In this document: positions 45,888-54,269 of the stretch, one piece after another | Layout of the letters: the number at the start of each line of letters is the position of its first letter | Position numbering within the stretch: position 1 is the stretch's first letter | Source: an uncultured Polaribacter sp. | GTDB taxonomy: Bacteria > Bacteroidota > Bacteroidia > Flavobacteriales > Flavobacteriaceae | Length of the DNA stretch: 64,000 nucleotides | Assembly: GCF_947497695.1 (NCBI RefSeq) | Contig: NZ_CANMHM010000002.1 | Coordinates: 310,001-374,000, forward strand | Direction: 5' to 3' | Notes under the pieces: model-generated | The model's input: the letters and a program-made list of their open reading frames with translations, nothing else | What the model was told of the DNA's origin: nothing | Database searches by the model: none | Position numbers and translations under genes: made by a program

Positions 45888-47579
45888 TTATAAAATATCA
45901 AAAGCTAAATTAGAACTCACATCAAAGAAACCAGAACCAAATTCATTTGTAAACTTACCATCTTTTCTATAAATCATAGAATATGGTTTAGCATCTTTAT
46001 CGAAATAATAAGCTTCGAATGGAATTTTAGTATTTTCCTCTTTTTCATTAATCTGCTTCACGATAATTTGAGACATCCTAATCATATATTCTGAATGAGT
46101 TTCAAGAATGAAATTGATACCAAATTTTAGATTAGCTTCTAAGAATAATTCTGCTAATAAGGATTGAAGTTTTGGATGTAAATTTGCCTCTGGTTCTTCG
46201 ATAAGAATTATTGATAAATCTTCCTCGAACAATGCTCCTTTTTCATTTATTTTTTTATGGTTTTCTATGATACTTGAAGCTATTGCTAAAAGAATTGAAA
46301 ATACTTGTCCTGCTCCAAAACCTTTGTCTGACAAATTAATCCAAGATTCACCTTCAAAAACTTCAATCTTTGATACTGTAGATTCGTAAGTTGTAATTCT
46401 ATAATCATCACCAATATCGAAATAATTTTTAGACATCCATTTTTTCATAAACTCTAAAACAGTTAAATCTGAATGCAATTGTTTTTCAAAATGATTTTTA
46501 ACCAAATAATTAATATCTACATCTTTAATTTCGTGTAAGAATAATTTATTTTGGTTACTTCTGTGAGGGCTTAAATGTGTAACATTAAAGGACAAAGCTA
46601 ATAAAAGCTCATCTCCAAGTTTGTTAGCTTTATCTAGCTCTAGACTTTGGTCTGAATTTTTAAAGTTATTCTTTTTTCTATCTTGACCTAAATTATTCTC
46701 AACTAAATACTTTGGCAAAACAGTTCTTATAATTTTATCAATTCTTCTATTTGAAATATCAAAATCATCAACTGAAAAGGTTGGACTGTATGTTAAATGG
46801 TCTTTTTTCTGATGAACAATTTCATTCCTCTTTTTTTGAAGTATTTTCAATTTTTTTTCAGTATCCGCTATAGTTTGATTTAACTCGAATATTTTTTTTC
46901 TATTTTCACTTATTAGACTTTTGTATTTATTAATAAAGACATCACTGTTTTCTTTTTTAATGTTTTCTAAATGGAAATTTGACTTATCGATTAATTGAAT
47001 TTCATCTGTATATTTTTCTATTTCTTTTTCGAGTTCTTTTAGTTCTTTCTTGTCAAAATTTATAAGATTTGAAGTAGTTTGTAATAAAGCTAGTGTTTTT
47101 AATTTATCTTTTTTATCCTCAATATTTTCCTTGTCATTTTGATTCAAAAGAAGTGCATCAACTTTGAGCTGATAGTTATTTAGACTAACTAAATCAATTT
47201 CTAAAGTAGCCTTATCTGTCCTTACCATTTTTAGCTTTTTCAATGTACCATTATAATAATGTACACCAGGCTGAAATAAAATAGATATTTCAAAACCATT
47301 ATTCTGATATTCTAAATGAATGTCTTTATTAAATTCTCTGAAATTAACTCTATTAATCGCGTTCTTATAATTTTCTATTTTATGTTTATGGAAATTTTGA
47401 CCATTGAAATTTAATTCAAAGTGATTATTAGATTTTACATAATCTTCTAAAACTAATAGAGATTTTATTACAGTAGATTTCCCTGAATTATTAGTTCCTG
47501 TAAAAAAAGTTATTGGAGCTAAATCTAAATCCCAGCTATCCTTTATTTTTCTAAAGTTTGATAATTTTATTCTTTCCAT
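45888..47579 (-). CDS. AAA family ATPase (AAA_15/DUF3696-like) of a putative defence module
   Basis: An SMC/OLD-like ATPase of 563 residues. Walker A is TGTNNSGKSTVIKS (about 27-38). The middle (about 160-255) is a long coiled coil (KKELKELEKEIEKY, KSLISENRKKIFEL, ADTEKKLKILQKK). The C-terminal head has SDKGFGAGQVFSILLAIAS (signature), ILIEEPEANLHPKLQ (Walker B and D-loop) and LETHSEYMIRM (H-loop). No TOPRIM nuclease domain follows, so it is not a GajA/OLD nuclease. It lies between the WYL regulator (6 bp) and the HDR-motif gene (2 bp). Such coiled-coil ATPases often act as sensors or scaffolds in anti-phage pairs. Confidence 0.8.
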   Translation of the reverse strand: MERIKLSNFRKIKDSWDLDLAPITFFTGTNNSGKSTVIKSLLVLEDYVKSNNHFELNFNGQNFHKHKIENYKNAINRVNFREFNKDIHLEYQNNGFEISILFQPGVHYYNGTLKKLKMVRTDKATLEIDLVSLNNYQLKVDALLLNQNDKENIEDKKDKLKTLALLQTTSNLINFDKKELKELEKEIEKYTDEIQLIDKSNFHLENIKKENSDVFINKYKSLISENRKKIFELNQTIADTEKKLKILQKKRNEIVHQKKDHLTYSPTFSVDDFDISNRRIDKIIRTVLPKYLVENNLGQDRKKNNFKNSDQSLELDKANKLGDELLLALSFNVTHLSPHRSNQNKLFLHEIKDVDINYLVKNHFEKQLHSDLTVLEFMKKWMSKNYFDIGDDYRITTYESTVSKIEVFEGESWINLSDKGFGAGQVFSILLAIASSIIENHKKINEKGALFEEDLSIILIEEPEANLHPKLQSLLAELFLEANLKFGINFILETHSEYMIRMSQIIVKQINEKEENTKIPFEAYYFDKDAKPYSMIYRKDGKFTNEFGSGFFDVSSNLAFDIL

Positions 47580-47585
47580 AATATT

Positions 47586-48611
47586 TTATGAGTATTTTTT
47601 GGTTAATACTCCAATTCTCTTTGCGATTTTATTTCTTAACTCCAAAGGTTCTAAAACTTCGAATCCTTCTCCTCTTTCTAAAATTTTAGATTCTAATTCG
47701 TAGTTTAAAACTACTTGTAAAGTAATGTCTAGATACCCTTTTTCTAAAGTTTTTAAATTTTCTTTATTTCCAGAAGACTGAGATTCGTGAATGGGCTTTG
47801 TTTGCACATAAGGCCATAAATCTTTACTTACTCTTATTTTTACTTTCTGTGGTTTTTGATTGTCTTTTACAGTTACACCAATTGCATCTTCAAAATATTC
47901 TTCAAAATTAATTCCTGAATTGATAAATTCAGTTTTCAATTCTTTTATACTTTCAATTCTATCAAGCGCTTTTTTAAAAACTATCCCTTCTGATACATTA
48001 TATCCAAAAACAAACCAACGATTGTTATATTGTTTTAAATAATAAGGATGTAATTCATATTCTTCCTCAGTATTTTTCGTAAAACTTTTACTTATAATTT
48101 TTAAAGGTGTCTTATAAATAATTGCTCGGTATAAAACTGAAATATATTCTAAACCAGAAACATAAGGATTGTTTTCAAAACCAATTACAGGTTCATCTGA
48201 AGTTAACAAACCAAAACTTGACTCTAAACGAGTTGATAAATCATTTACCCATTCAAATTGCGGCATTCCTTTAAATCTATTTAAAGTCATTAAAGCTTCT
48301 TTTAATTGAGTTGCCTCAGATTCGTTTATTGGCTGATTGTTAATAGAGAAATTTAAATCGCTATATCTTCTATACACACTTCTACCCTCTTTAATTTCCT
48401 CAATTGGCGCATTGTAGCCTTTTGAATCTTTCATAAAAAGAATATCATCGTAAATCTGTCTTTTTTGAATTCCAGAATTTGAAGGATCATAATCGAATAA
48501 TGCTTCATTACATTCTTCAATTAAGTCATTAATAAAGTACCTCTTCCCAGGGTTTCTAAAACATTTATCTAATGTTTGATATCTTAAAATAGCATTTTTG
48601 TTTGTAGACAT
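47586..48611 (-). CDS. WYL domain transcriptional regulator
   Basis: The 341-residue protein has an N-terminal winged helix (about 5-60), and a WYL-type domain (about 125-230, with PLKIISKSF, YELHPYYLKQYNNRWFVFGY and the KKALDRIESI end). A WCX-like C-terminal part follows (about 245-341). WYL proteins sense nucleic acid or nucleotide ligands and typically repress defence operons (BrxR, CapW). It is the first gene of the ATPase module, with a promoter at 48645-48674 containing a palindrome. It probably autoregulates the module. Confidence 0.85.
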   Translation of the reverse strand: MSTNKNAILRYQTLDKCFRNPGKRYFINDLIEECNEALFDYDPSNSGIQKRQIYDDILFMKDSKGYNAPIEEIKEGRSVYRRYSDLNFSINNQPINESEATQLKEALMTLNRFKGMPQFEWVNDLSTRLESSFGLLTSDEPVIGFENNPYVSGLEYISVLYRAIIYKTPLKIISKSFTKNTEEEYELHPYYLKQYNNRWFVFGYNVSEGIVFKKALDRIESIKELKTEFINSGINFEEYFEDAIGVTVKDNQKPQKVKIRVSKDLWPYVQTKPIHESQSSGNKENLKTLEKGYLDITLQVVLNYELESKILERGEGFEVLEPLELRNKIAKRIGVLTKKYS

Positions 48612-48644
48612 TTCTTCTTTTTCAATAGATAATTATAGCGACTT

Positions 48645-48674
48645 TAAATATAGTTAAAACTACTTGTAAAGCAA
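48645..48674 (-). promoter_or_regulatory. Promoter and candidate WYL operator
   Basis: On the minus strand TTG (48674-48672) and TATATTTA (48652-48645) are 19 bp apart, close to the Bacteroidota consensus (last base differs). A palindrome TAGTTAAAACTA (48651-48662) overlaps the -7 element and spacer and is a good place for a repressor, probably the WYL protein. Confidence 0.5.
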
Positions 48675-48805
48675 TTTAAAATAGCTATGAATTCGCTCTT
48701 ATTTACTGATGCAAATCTAAAATTCATTAATGCAGCTATTCCGCACATATTTTAAGACAGAATGAATCTTGTTTATACCTAATATTTGATTTATATTCGT
48801 TTTAA

Positions 48806-49081
48806 TGATTTATTAACGTGCAGATAGATTGCATTGTATGAAACAATATTTGCACTGTTCTTTGAAATATAACCGTAGTATAAAAAATTGATTACCTGTT
48901 TCGGCAGGTGTTCTGCTGTATTCGGCAGAAGGTTGCAGTTTACTGTAACTAAATGTTATTATTGTTATTGTATTGAAGTTAAGTCTTTTCTATAATAATA
49001 TATTTTTATATTTTTTTTAAAGTATTATTTTTTTAATTATTTATAATTATTAATTTATTACAGTTCATAAAGAAAGAATTG
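48806..49081 (+). ncRNA. Candidate retron msr-msd RNA
   Basis: This untranslated region lies directly before a retron reverse transcriptase. Three consecutive short hairpins are seen: ACCTG-TTTCGG-CAGGT (48894-48909), TTCTGC/GCAGAA (48911-48930, with TTCG in the loop), and GTTGCAG-TTTA-CTGTAAC (48932-48949, one G-U). Short stems with such TTCGG-containing loops are like retron msr. A further hairpin (GTGCAGAT/ATTTGCAC, 48818-48855) lies upstream. TTCTTTGAA (48858-48866) can pair with TTCATAAAGAA (49065-49075) apart from a 2-nt bulge and might be the a1/a2 pair. A promoter-like TTG-20 bp-TATATTCG ends at 48799. The msd part is not identified; the ends are estimates. Confidence 0.45.
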
Positions 49082-50497
49082 ATGCTACGGTTTTTATTTT
49101 TAAAAATAAATCAATTCCAAAAAAAAATGAAATTAGCTATTGACCAAGAAAAAACCATAAAACAACTTTTTGCTAAAATGAATAGCAAAGAGGACTTTCT
49201 TCACCTTTTAAATTTTTCTAAAAAGATTATTTATAAGGAAAAAACTATTCCATTTACCATAACACAATTAAATTTTTTCATCTCTAAAGACAGTAAGAAA
49301 TTTAGTTCTGATAAGAAATATTATCACACTTTTGAAATCAAGAAAAAATCGGGAGCTCAAAGAACTATTCATGCTCCTTGTAAAGGTTTATTAGAGTTTC
49401 AAAAATCTTTAAATATAATACTTCATATACTTCATACACCTCACGAAGCTGCAACTGGTTTTATTCCTAATAAATCTATTGTCGACAATGCTAAAAAGCA
49501 TGTAAATAAAAATTATGTTTATAATATTGATTTAAAAGACTTCTTTCCAAGTATTGATGCAGCAAGAGTTTGGGGAAGACTAACTGTAGCTCCTTTTAAT
49601 TTAGGTACTTCTGATAACAGAAAACAGATTGCCAATATGATTAAAACATTATGTTGCCACACAATGAAAGTTGAAAGACTAGATATTGACACAAAAAACT
49701 GGTTTAAAAAAGAGGCTTCTGTTTTACCACAAGGCGCAGCAACATCACCAACGCTTACCAATGCTATTTGTGAAAGAATGGACATTAAACTGACAGGTCT
49801 TGCCAATCGTTTTAATTTGGATTATAGCAGATATGCAGACGATATTACTTTTAGCAGTAACCATAACACATACAAAATATCATCAGAGAAAGAAGAAGTA
49901 ATTTTTGAAAAAGACACCACTTTTGATATTGAATTAAGACGTATTATAAAAGATCAAAATTTCCATATAAAAGAAACAAAAGTCAGATTACAGAAAAGAG
50001 GTTATAGACAGGAAGTTACTGGCTTGGTTGTAAATGACAAAATAAACATTAAACGAAGCTACATTAAAAGTCTAAGACATAATTTTTACTTATGGGAGAG
50101 GTTTGGTTACGACAAAGCTTATGGGTTATTCTTAAAGAGATACTTAAAAGAAAAAGGATATATTAAAAAAGGGAATCCTAATATGATGATGGTGCTTGAA
50201 GGAAAGCTGTTATATTTAAAAATGGTAAAAGGAGAAAGTGATTCTACTTACCTTAAACTTAAAGAAAGGTTTGATAAACTTACTTTAAAGGCTGGACAAA
50301 ACGAAATTAAAACATCATTGGATAATAAATTAGGTTCTTCTTATGATTTAAATAAAAGTGGAAAAAACGATCAAATGTTTCAAGATACTATGAATGAAAA
50401 TAAAGCAGAATACAATAGGAAAAATGATATTAATAAAATATTAGTTATTCTTTTTGAAAAAGGCTTGGATGAAGCTATGAAACTTTACGATAAATAA
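49082..50497 (+). CDS. Retron reverse transcriptase
   Basis: This reverse transcriptase belongs to the retron class. The retron-specific NAxxH motif is present as NAKKH, followed by the catalytic IDLKDFF. The later hallmarks are QGAATSP, YADD (SRYADDITFSS) and the retron VTG motif (EVTGLVVND). It copies part of its own RNA into msDNA. The reading opens at TTG 49079; ATG 49082 is used here, and ATG 49127 (MKLAIDQE) is also plausible because the family alignment usually starts near there. A C-terminal tail of about 60 residues is rich in Lys and Asn. The partner gene starts 1 bp after the stop, indicating translational coupling. Confidence 0.92.
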   Translation: MLRFLFLKINQFQKKMKLAIDQEKTIKQLFAKMNSKEDFLHLLNFSKKIIYKEKTIPFTITQLNFFISKDSKKFSSDKKYYHTFEIKKKSGAQRTIHAPCKGLLEFQKSLNIILHILHTPHEAATGFIPNKSIVDNAKKHVNKNYVYNIDLKDFFPSIDAARVWGRLTVAPFNLGTSDNRKQIANMIKTLCCHTMKVERLDIDTKNWFKKEASVLPQGAATSPTLTNAICERMDIKLTGLANRFNLDYSRYADDITFSSNHNTYKISSEKEEVIFEKDTTFDIELRRIIKDQNFHIKETKVRLQKRGYRQEVTGLVVNDKINIKRSYIKSLRHNFYLWERFGYDKAYGLFLKRYLKEKGYIKKGNPNMMMVLEGKLLYLKMVKGESDSTYLKLKERFDKLTLKAGQNEIKTSLDNKLGSSYDLNKSGKNDQMFQDTMNENKAEYNRKNDINKILVILFEKGLDEAMKLYDK

Positions 50498-50498
50498 T

Positions 50499-51281
50499 AT
50501 GGCAAAACATAAAAAAGAAAGTTTAGAAAAACTTCTTAAATTGATTGAAGAAATTAGTAGTGATTCTGAAAATTTGTGGTTTAAGGAGGAGTTATCAAAG
50601 CGTTTTCAAAATGATTCTATAGTAAATAATGAAAGCACTTTAATTAAAAATATTCACGAATATTGTATCAAAGAAATAATAGCAGATCAAGCTAATAAAT
50701 TTTATAAAGATTTTAAAATTAAGGAAATTAAAGAAACTTTAATTCATGATTTCATTAGAATGGAACAATTCCGAAGAGAAGATAATTTTGAAGATTTTAG
50801 TTTAGCTATGTTTCAACAAATTGAAAATATCGTAATTCACCTATATGAGAAACACCGTTTAAATAAGAAAGTTATTGCTTCTTCAAATGATTATCTTACC
50901 TCAATAATCAATTCAGGTTCTAAGGAATTTTATAGAAATTCTCGAGGCCCTAAAATAGGACGTTTTATAATGATGAAATTTAGAAATGAAAATCATTTTA
51001 ATATTTTAAACGAAAATTGGTTTTTCAATCATAAATTTAGAGCCGTACTTTATTATTTTTATTTTAACGAATTAATTAAGTTTAATACCCAAAGTTTTGA
51101 TGAAATATATAATCAAGGAAATAACTTATATTTAATACGAAATAGAAACCATAGAGGTTTAGCGCCCACGTATTATCAACAAAAAGTATATGACGAAATA
51201 ATTCCATCTCATAATAAGTATTATTTCAATTTTTTAGGTTTTTTAGAAAGCTTTACTTCAAACATTAATGACAATTTATAA
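50499..51281 (+). CDS. Retron-associated HEPN-like candidate effector
   Basis: The 260-residue protein is mostly alpha-helical with several Lys/Asn-rich helices. The C-terminal part has LYLIRNRNHRG (Arg 214, His 218), then YYFNFLGFLESF. The segment resembles the RN...HRG motif of HEPN-type toxins, but the Arg-His spacing is one residue shorter than the usual R-x4-6-H. It follows the RT by 1 bp, which is where retrons encode their effector, so it is probably the toxic partner kept in check by the RT-msDNA complex. I have no close described type in memory; HEPN identity is tentative. Confidence 0.6.
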   Translation: MAKHKKESLEKLLKLIEEISSDSENLWFKEELSKRFQNDSIVNNESTLIKNIHEYCIKEIIADQANKFYKDFKIKEIKETLIHDFIRMEQFRREDNFEDFSLAMFQQIENIVIHLYEKHRLNKKVIASSNDYLTSIINSGSKEFYRNSRGPKIGRFIMMKFRNENHFNILNENWFFNHKFRAVLYYFYFNELIKFNTQSFDEIYNQGNNLYLIRNRNHRGLAPTYYQQKVYDEIIPSHNKYYFNFLGFLESFTSNINDNL

Positions 51282-51342
51282 TCATTGCGCAAACACTGCA
51301 CACATCTATCTTTAATTTGTATCATCATTAAAAAGATAGCTT

Positions 51343-52692
51343 ATGAAAAATGCAATTACAATTTTAGATCACTTACAATTTGACTGCCCAACTCAAGAAC
51401 AAAGAATTGCCTTATTAGGCATGTCAGACTTTGTTAAAAAAGAAAACAAAGACGATTTCTTTATTTTATGCGGAGCTGCAGGAACTGGTAAAACTTCAAT
51501 TACAACTGCATTAATTGGTTATTTAAACACTAAATGTATTGCATACAATATAGCAGCACCAACAGGCAGAGCTGCCAGAATTTTAGGAAGAAAATCTAAA
51601 ACAATTAATAGTACTATTCATTCTCTAATCTACAATGTATCTTCAGATGGTAAAACAGGAGAAGTTGTTTTTCGTTTGAAAAATAATGATGTAAAAGATT
51701 TTAATGTTTACATCATAGATGAAGCTTCAATGATTTCAGCAAAACCTCCTATTGACTCTGACAGCCTATTCAAATCTAAAAACTCACTTTTATCAGATTT
51801 AATAAAATTTGTGAAATCTGGTAATGTTTCTAACAAAATAATTTTTTTAGGAGATAATAATCAATTACCGCCTGTGAATGAAAAAATATCTTTAGCACTT
51901 TCTAAAGAATATTTAAATACTGCTTTTAATTTATCTGGAAAAGCAGAACTTTTAACGGAAGTTAAAAGACAAGAAGATGGAAGCTATGTTCTTAAAAACG
52001 CTACAAAATTAAGATTGGGCATTGAAAATAATTTAAAACACGTACCTCTTAATGGTATTAGAAAACTATCTATAGAAGATGCTTCACGAGATTATGTTTT
52101 AGATTATGTAGCAAATGGTCAAGATGCTATTATTTCGATTGGTTGCACTCACAATATGAATAAAATGTTTAATAACAATGTGAGAAATAAAATTTATGGT
52201 TTCAATAAAAAGTTGGTAGAAAAAGAAGATTTATTATTAGTCAACCAAACTTGGAAAAGAAATGATTTTCAATTATTTAGTGGTGATCATATTGTTGTAA
52301 AAGACATCGACTTATCAAAAACTGAAAAAGTAGCAGGTTTAAATTTTGTTCCAATAAAAATTGAATCAAAAAACATGGAAGGTAAATTAGAAATTATTGA
52401 TGACTATTTACTTCTAGATTCATTAAATAATCCACAAGGCATTCATGCAAAACAAGAAAACATTTTACGTCATGAAAGGTTTCAAAAAAACAAAGTATTT
52501 AGAGAAAGTTTAATGCCTTGGGACGATAGATATGTTGGTGCAATTAGAGCAACTTATGGTCATTCTATTACATGCAACAAAGCACAAGGTGGTGAATGGG
52601 ATAGAGTTTTGGTAAATTCCTACTTTATGCCTTCATTAAAATTTCAATATACTGCAATTACAAGAGCTAAAGAAGATGTTAGGTTTTATTAA
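51343..52692 (+). CDS. SF1 helicase-like AAA ATPase (RecD/PIF1-UvrD_C_2 type)
   Basis: The protein (449 residues) has Walker A CGAAGTGKTSITTAL (about 47), APTGRAARIL (motif Ia), Walker B YIIDEASMIS, motif III LGDNNQLPPV, and the C-terminal UvrD_C_2-type GHSITCNKAQGGEWDRV (motif V) and YTAITRAKEDV (motif VI). It is a compact 5'-3' helicase-like protein. It lies 61 bp after the HEPN-like gene, with its own possible promoter region. It could be part of the retron operon, an independent defence ATPase, or a mobilization helper. A terminator follows the stop directly. Confidence 0.8.
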   Translation: MKNAITILDHLQFDCPTQEQRIALLGMSDFVKKENKDDFFILCGAAGTGKTSITTALIGYLNTKCIAYNIAAPTGRAARILGRKSKTINSTIHSLIYNVSSDGKTGEVVFRLKNNDVKDFNVYIIDEASMISAKPPIDSDSLFKSKNSLLSDLIKFVKSGNVSNKIIFLGDNNQLPPVNEKISLALSKEYLNTAFNLSGKAELLTEVKRQEDGSYVLKNATKLRLGIENNLKHVPLNGIRKLSIEDASRDYVLDYVANGQDAIISIGCTHNMNKMFNNNVRNKIYGFNKKLVEKEDLLLVNQTWKRNDFQLFSGDHIVVKDIDLSKTEKVAGLNFVPIKIESKNMEGKLEIIDDYLLLDSLNNPQGIHAKQENILRHERFQKNKVFRESLMPWDDRYVGAIRATYGHSITCNKAQGGEWDRVLVNSYFMPSLKFQYTAITRAKEDVRFY

Positions 52693-52693
52693 A

Positions 52694-52740
52694 AAACAGA
52701 TTCAATGGGAGTGTAATTTAAACTCTGTCTGTTTTTTTTC
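52694..52740 (+). terminator. Terminator of the helicase-like gene
   Basis: AAACAGA (52694-52700) pairs with TCTGTTT (52728-52734), with an inner GAGT/ACTC stem, and is followed by a run of T. It starts 1 bp after the stop codon. Confidence 0.7.
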
Positions 52741-52742
52741 CG

Positions 52743-52804
52743 TTTTAAAAATCAGTTGATTTTTTCTTAATTAGCAAGCATTAAAAATCAACTGATTTTT
52801 AAAA
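52743..52804. repeat. 22-bp perfect inverted repeat between convergent units
   Basis: The arms lie at 52743-52764 and 52783-52804, with an 18-bp spacer. Each arm is itself nearly palindromic around a GT/AC centre (AAAAATCAGTTGATTTTT). It can form one long hairpin or two small ones. It lies between the convergent helicase-like gene and the relaxase operon, so a terminator role for the relaxase side is likely. A recombination or transfer site is also possible. Confidence 0.65.
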
Positions 52805-52906
52805 TGTGCCTCAGCGGCAGGCGTCACGTACTACTGATATATTTGTATAAAAGTATAAGAATATAAAACAACAAAAGTATAAAGTTATAAATATATACTT
52901 ACAGCT
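52805..52906. other. Gap with a GC-rich island and AAAGTATAA repeats
   Basis: The segment 52806-52828 (GTGCCTCAGCGGCAGGCGTC and a few bases) is GC-rich in very AT-rich surroundings and can form a small GCCT/AGGC hairpin. Further right, AAAGTATAA occurs twice (52850-52881). No gene is seen. Function unknown. Confidence 0.4.
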
Positions 52907-53656
52907 TTATATTTTAAAACCTCTATTCTTTTTGTTCATCTGTTTTTCCTGTTGCTCATAAGACAATAGCTTTTCAATCCCTTTTAAAGAGTATCTTCTA
53001 TTAATAGCAGAACCTTTTATATAAACACCTTTTTCATCTATAAAGCCAATTCCTCTTCCCTTTTTTGTTTTAATTCCCATGTTCTTTAAATGAAACTCAA
53101 AATCTTTAAAAGAATCAGATTGATTAATCGCAGAAGCTATTTTTTCTTCCAATGGAGCAATCCTTTTATCATTCTTAGTAAATATTTCTTGTTTTTTTAC
53201 AGTTTCTAAAACACGTTTTACCTGTCTTAGTTTATACTTTTTTTCAATATCTCTACAGAAGTCCATATTCTGATAATGTGTATAGCTGTCACTAACCGCT
53301 AAGTTATTATATTTAATACGTGAAGCGACAATGTGAATATGCTCATTTTCTGTTTTTTCTTCATGGATATAGACTGCAAAAGGATTGTTTTGGAAACCTA
53401 TTTTTTTAGCATAGTCATGAGAAATATCAATCCAATCTTGGGTATTTAACTTTCCTTTATCTTCTGGAGCAATTCTAATTTTTATATGAAACGTGTTTTT
53501 TATACATCTATCATTTAGAGCATTATTTTGTTCCATTTGAGAATTAATTTGAAAGCTATTTCCAATACATTTATTTGAAATAATCAATTCTCCACCACGT
53601 TCACAATACCCAAGCGCATTTTGTAGGTATGATATCGATTCAAGTTTAGTTATCAT
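52907..53656 (-). CDS. MobA/VirD2-like relaxase
   Basis: A relaxase of about 249 residues nicks the transfer origin and pilots DNA in conjugation. The pattern HIHIVASRI is the histidine triad motif (H-x-H), and the N-terminal YLQNALGYCERGGELI holds candidate catalytic Tyr residues. The ATG at 53656 (MITKLES) is preferred to a TTG at 53665. The start overlaps the end of the preceding gene by 11 bp. At this length it has only the relaxase domain. With MobC and no T4SS, it marks a mobilizable element. Confidence 0.85.
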   Translation of the reverse strand: MITKLESISYLQNALGYCERGGELIISNKCIGNSFQINSQMEQNNALNDRCIKNTFHIKIRIAPEDKGKLNTQDWIDISHDYAKKIGFQNNPFAVYIHEEKTENEHIHIVASRIKYNNLAVSDSYTHYQNMDFCRDIEKKYKLRQVKRVLETVKKQEIFTKNDKRIAPLEEKIASAINQSDSFKDFEFHLKNMGIKTKKGRGIGFIDEKGVYIKGSAINRRYSLKGIEKLLSYEQQEKQMNKKNRGFKI

Positions 53657-54260
53657 TATTATCAAGTGAGTTTAGTTCTTCTTTTAATTCTTGCTTTCTT
53701 ATTTCTCGTTGATAAGTGTTTAAAAGTATGTGATACTCTTTCATAAATAAGGTGTCTTTTTGTTTTACCTTTTTTAGAGTTTCACCTGCAATATTAGGTT
53801 CGTCGTTTTTAAACTGTTTTAAGTAAACATAATTATAGAAAAGTTGATATTCTTCTCTTTCTTTACTTAACAAACTCTTTTCTATAAAATATGACGGAAG
53901 ATATTTTATTGAACACCAAAATGTTATCAAGCCAAAAAAGAAAACACCTAATACCCATGGTTTAAAATGAGATTTATTACCTAGTAAACTGTATTCAGTA
54001 TGATTATTAACAGTAGGGGTAATTTTATTTTCCTTTATATAATTAATGATTTCTTCCCTAATAACTGAACTTGTTAGCAGAAGTTTTGATTGAGTTTTAA
54101 CTATCTCTGGAACCAATTTAGCTATTGCTACATTAGTTTTTTTTATAATATTTTCTAATTCAGTTGGTTCTTTTTTATTTACCTCTTTAGAAATAGCATC
54201 TAATTTATCTACTACTTTTTGCATTAAATTAAAGATTGCTTTACTTGTGTTTTCGTCCAT
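53646..54260 (-). CDS. Mobilization-associated membrane protein (MobB position)
   Basis: The 204-residue product has a hydrophilic, helical first part (about 1-90), one membrane helix (about 93-118, PWVLGVFFFGLITFWCSI), and a charged coiled tail. It lies between MobC and the relaxase, overlapping the latter. Proteins in this position in Bacteroidota mobilizable elements often have one membrane helix and may dock the relaxosome. No domain is recognised with certainty. Confidence 0.65.
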   Translation of the reverse strand: MDENTSKAIFNLMQKVVDKLDAISKEVNKKEPTELENIIKKTNVAIAKLVPEIVKTQSKLLLTSSVIREEIINYIKENKITPTVNNHTEYSLLGNKSHFKPWVLGVFFFGLITFWCSIKYLPSYFIEKSLLSKEREEYQLFYNYVYLKQFKNDEPNIAGETLKKVKQKDTLFMKEYHILLNTYQREIRKQELKEELNSLDNNDN

Positions 54261-54269
54261 AATAGTGCT

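Noticed and set aside
45888..47579. Gabija GajA or OLD nuclease
   Set aside because: No TOPRIM nuclease domain follows the ATPase head, and no UvrD-like GajB gene lies next to it. The helicase-like gene at 51343 is on the other strand, separated by the retron.
48806..49081. Group II intron explanation for the reverse transcriptase
   Set aside because: The RT has retron NAxxH and VTG motifs and no maturase or HNH domain, and no intron domain V-like hairpin is seen downstream.
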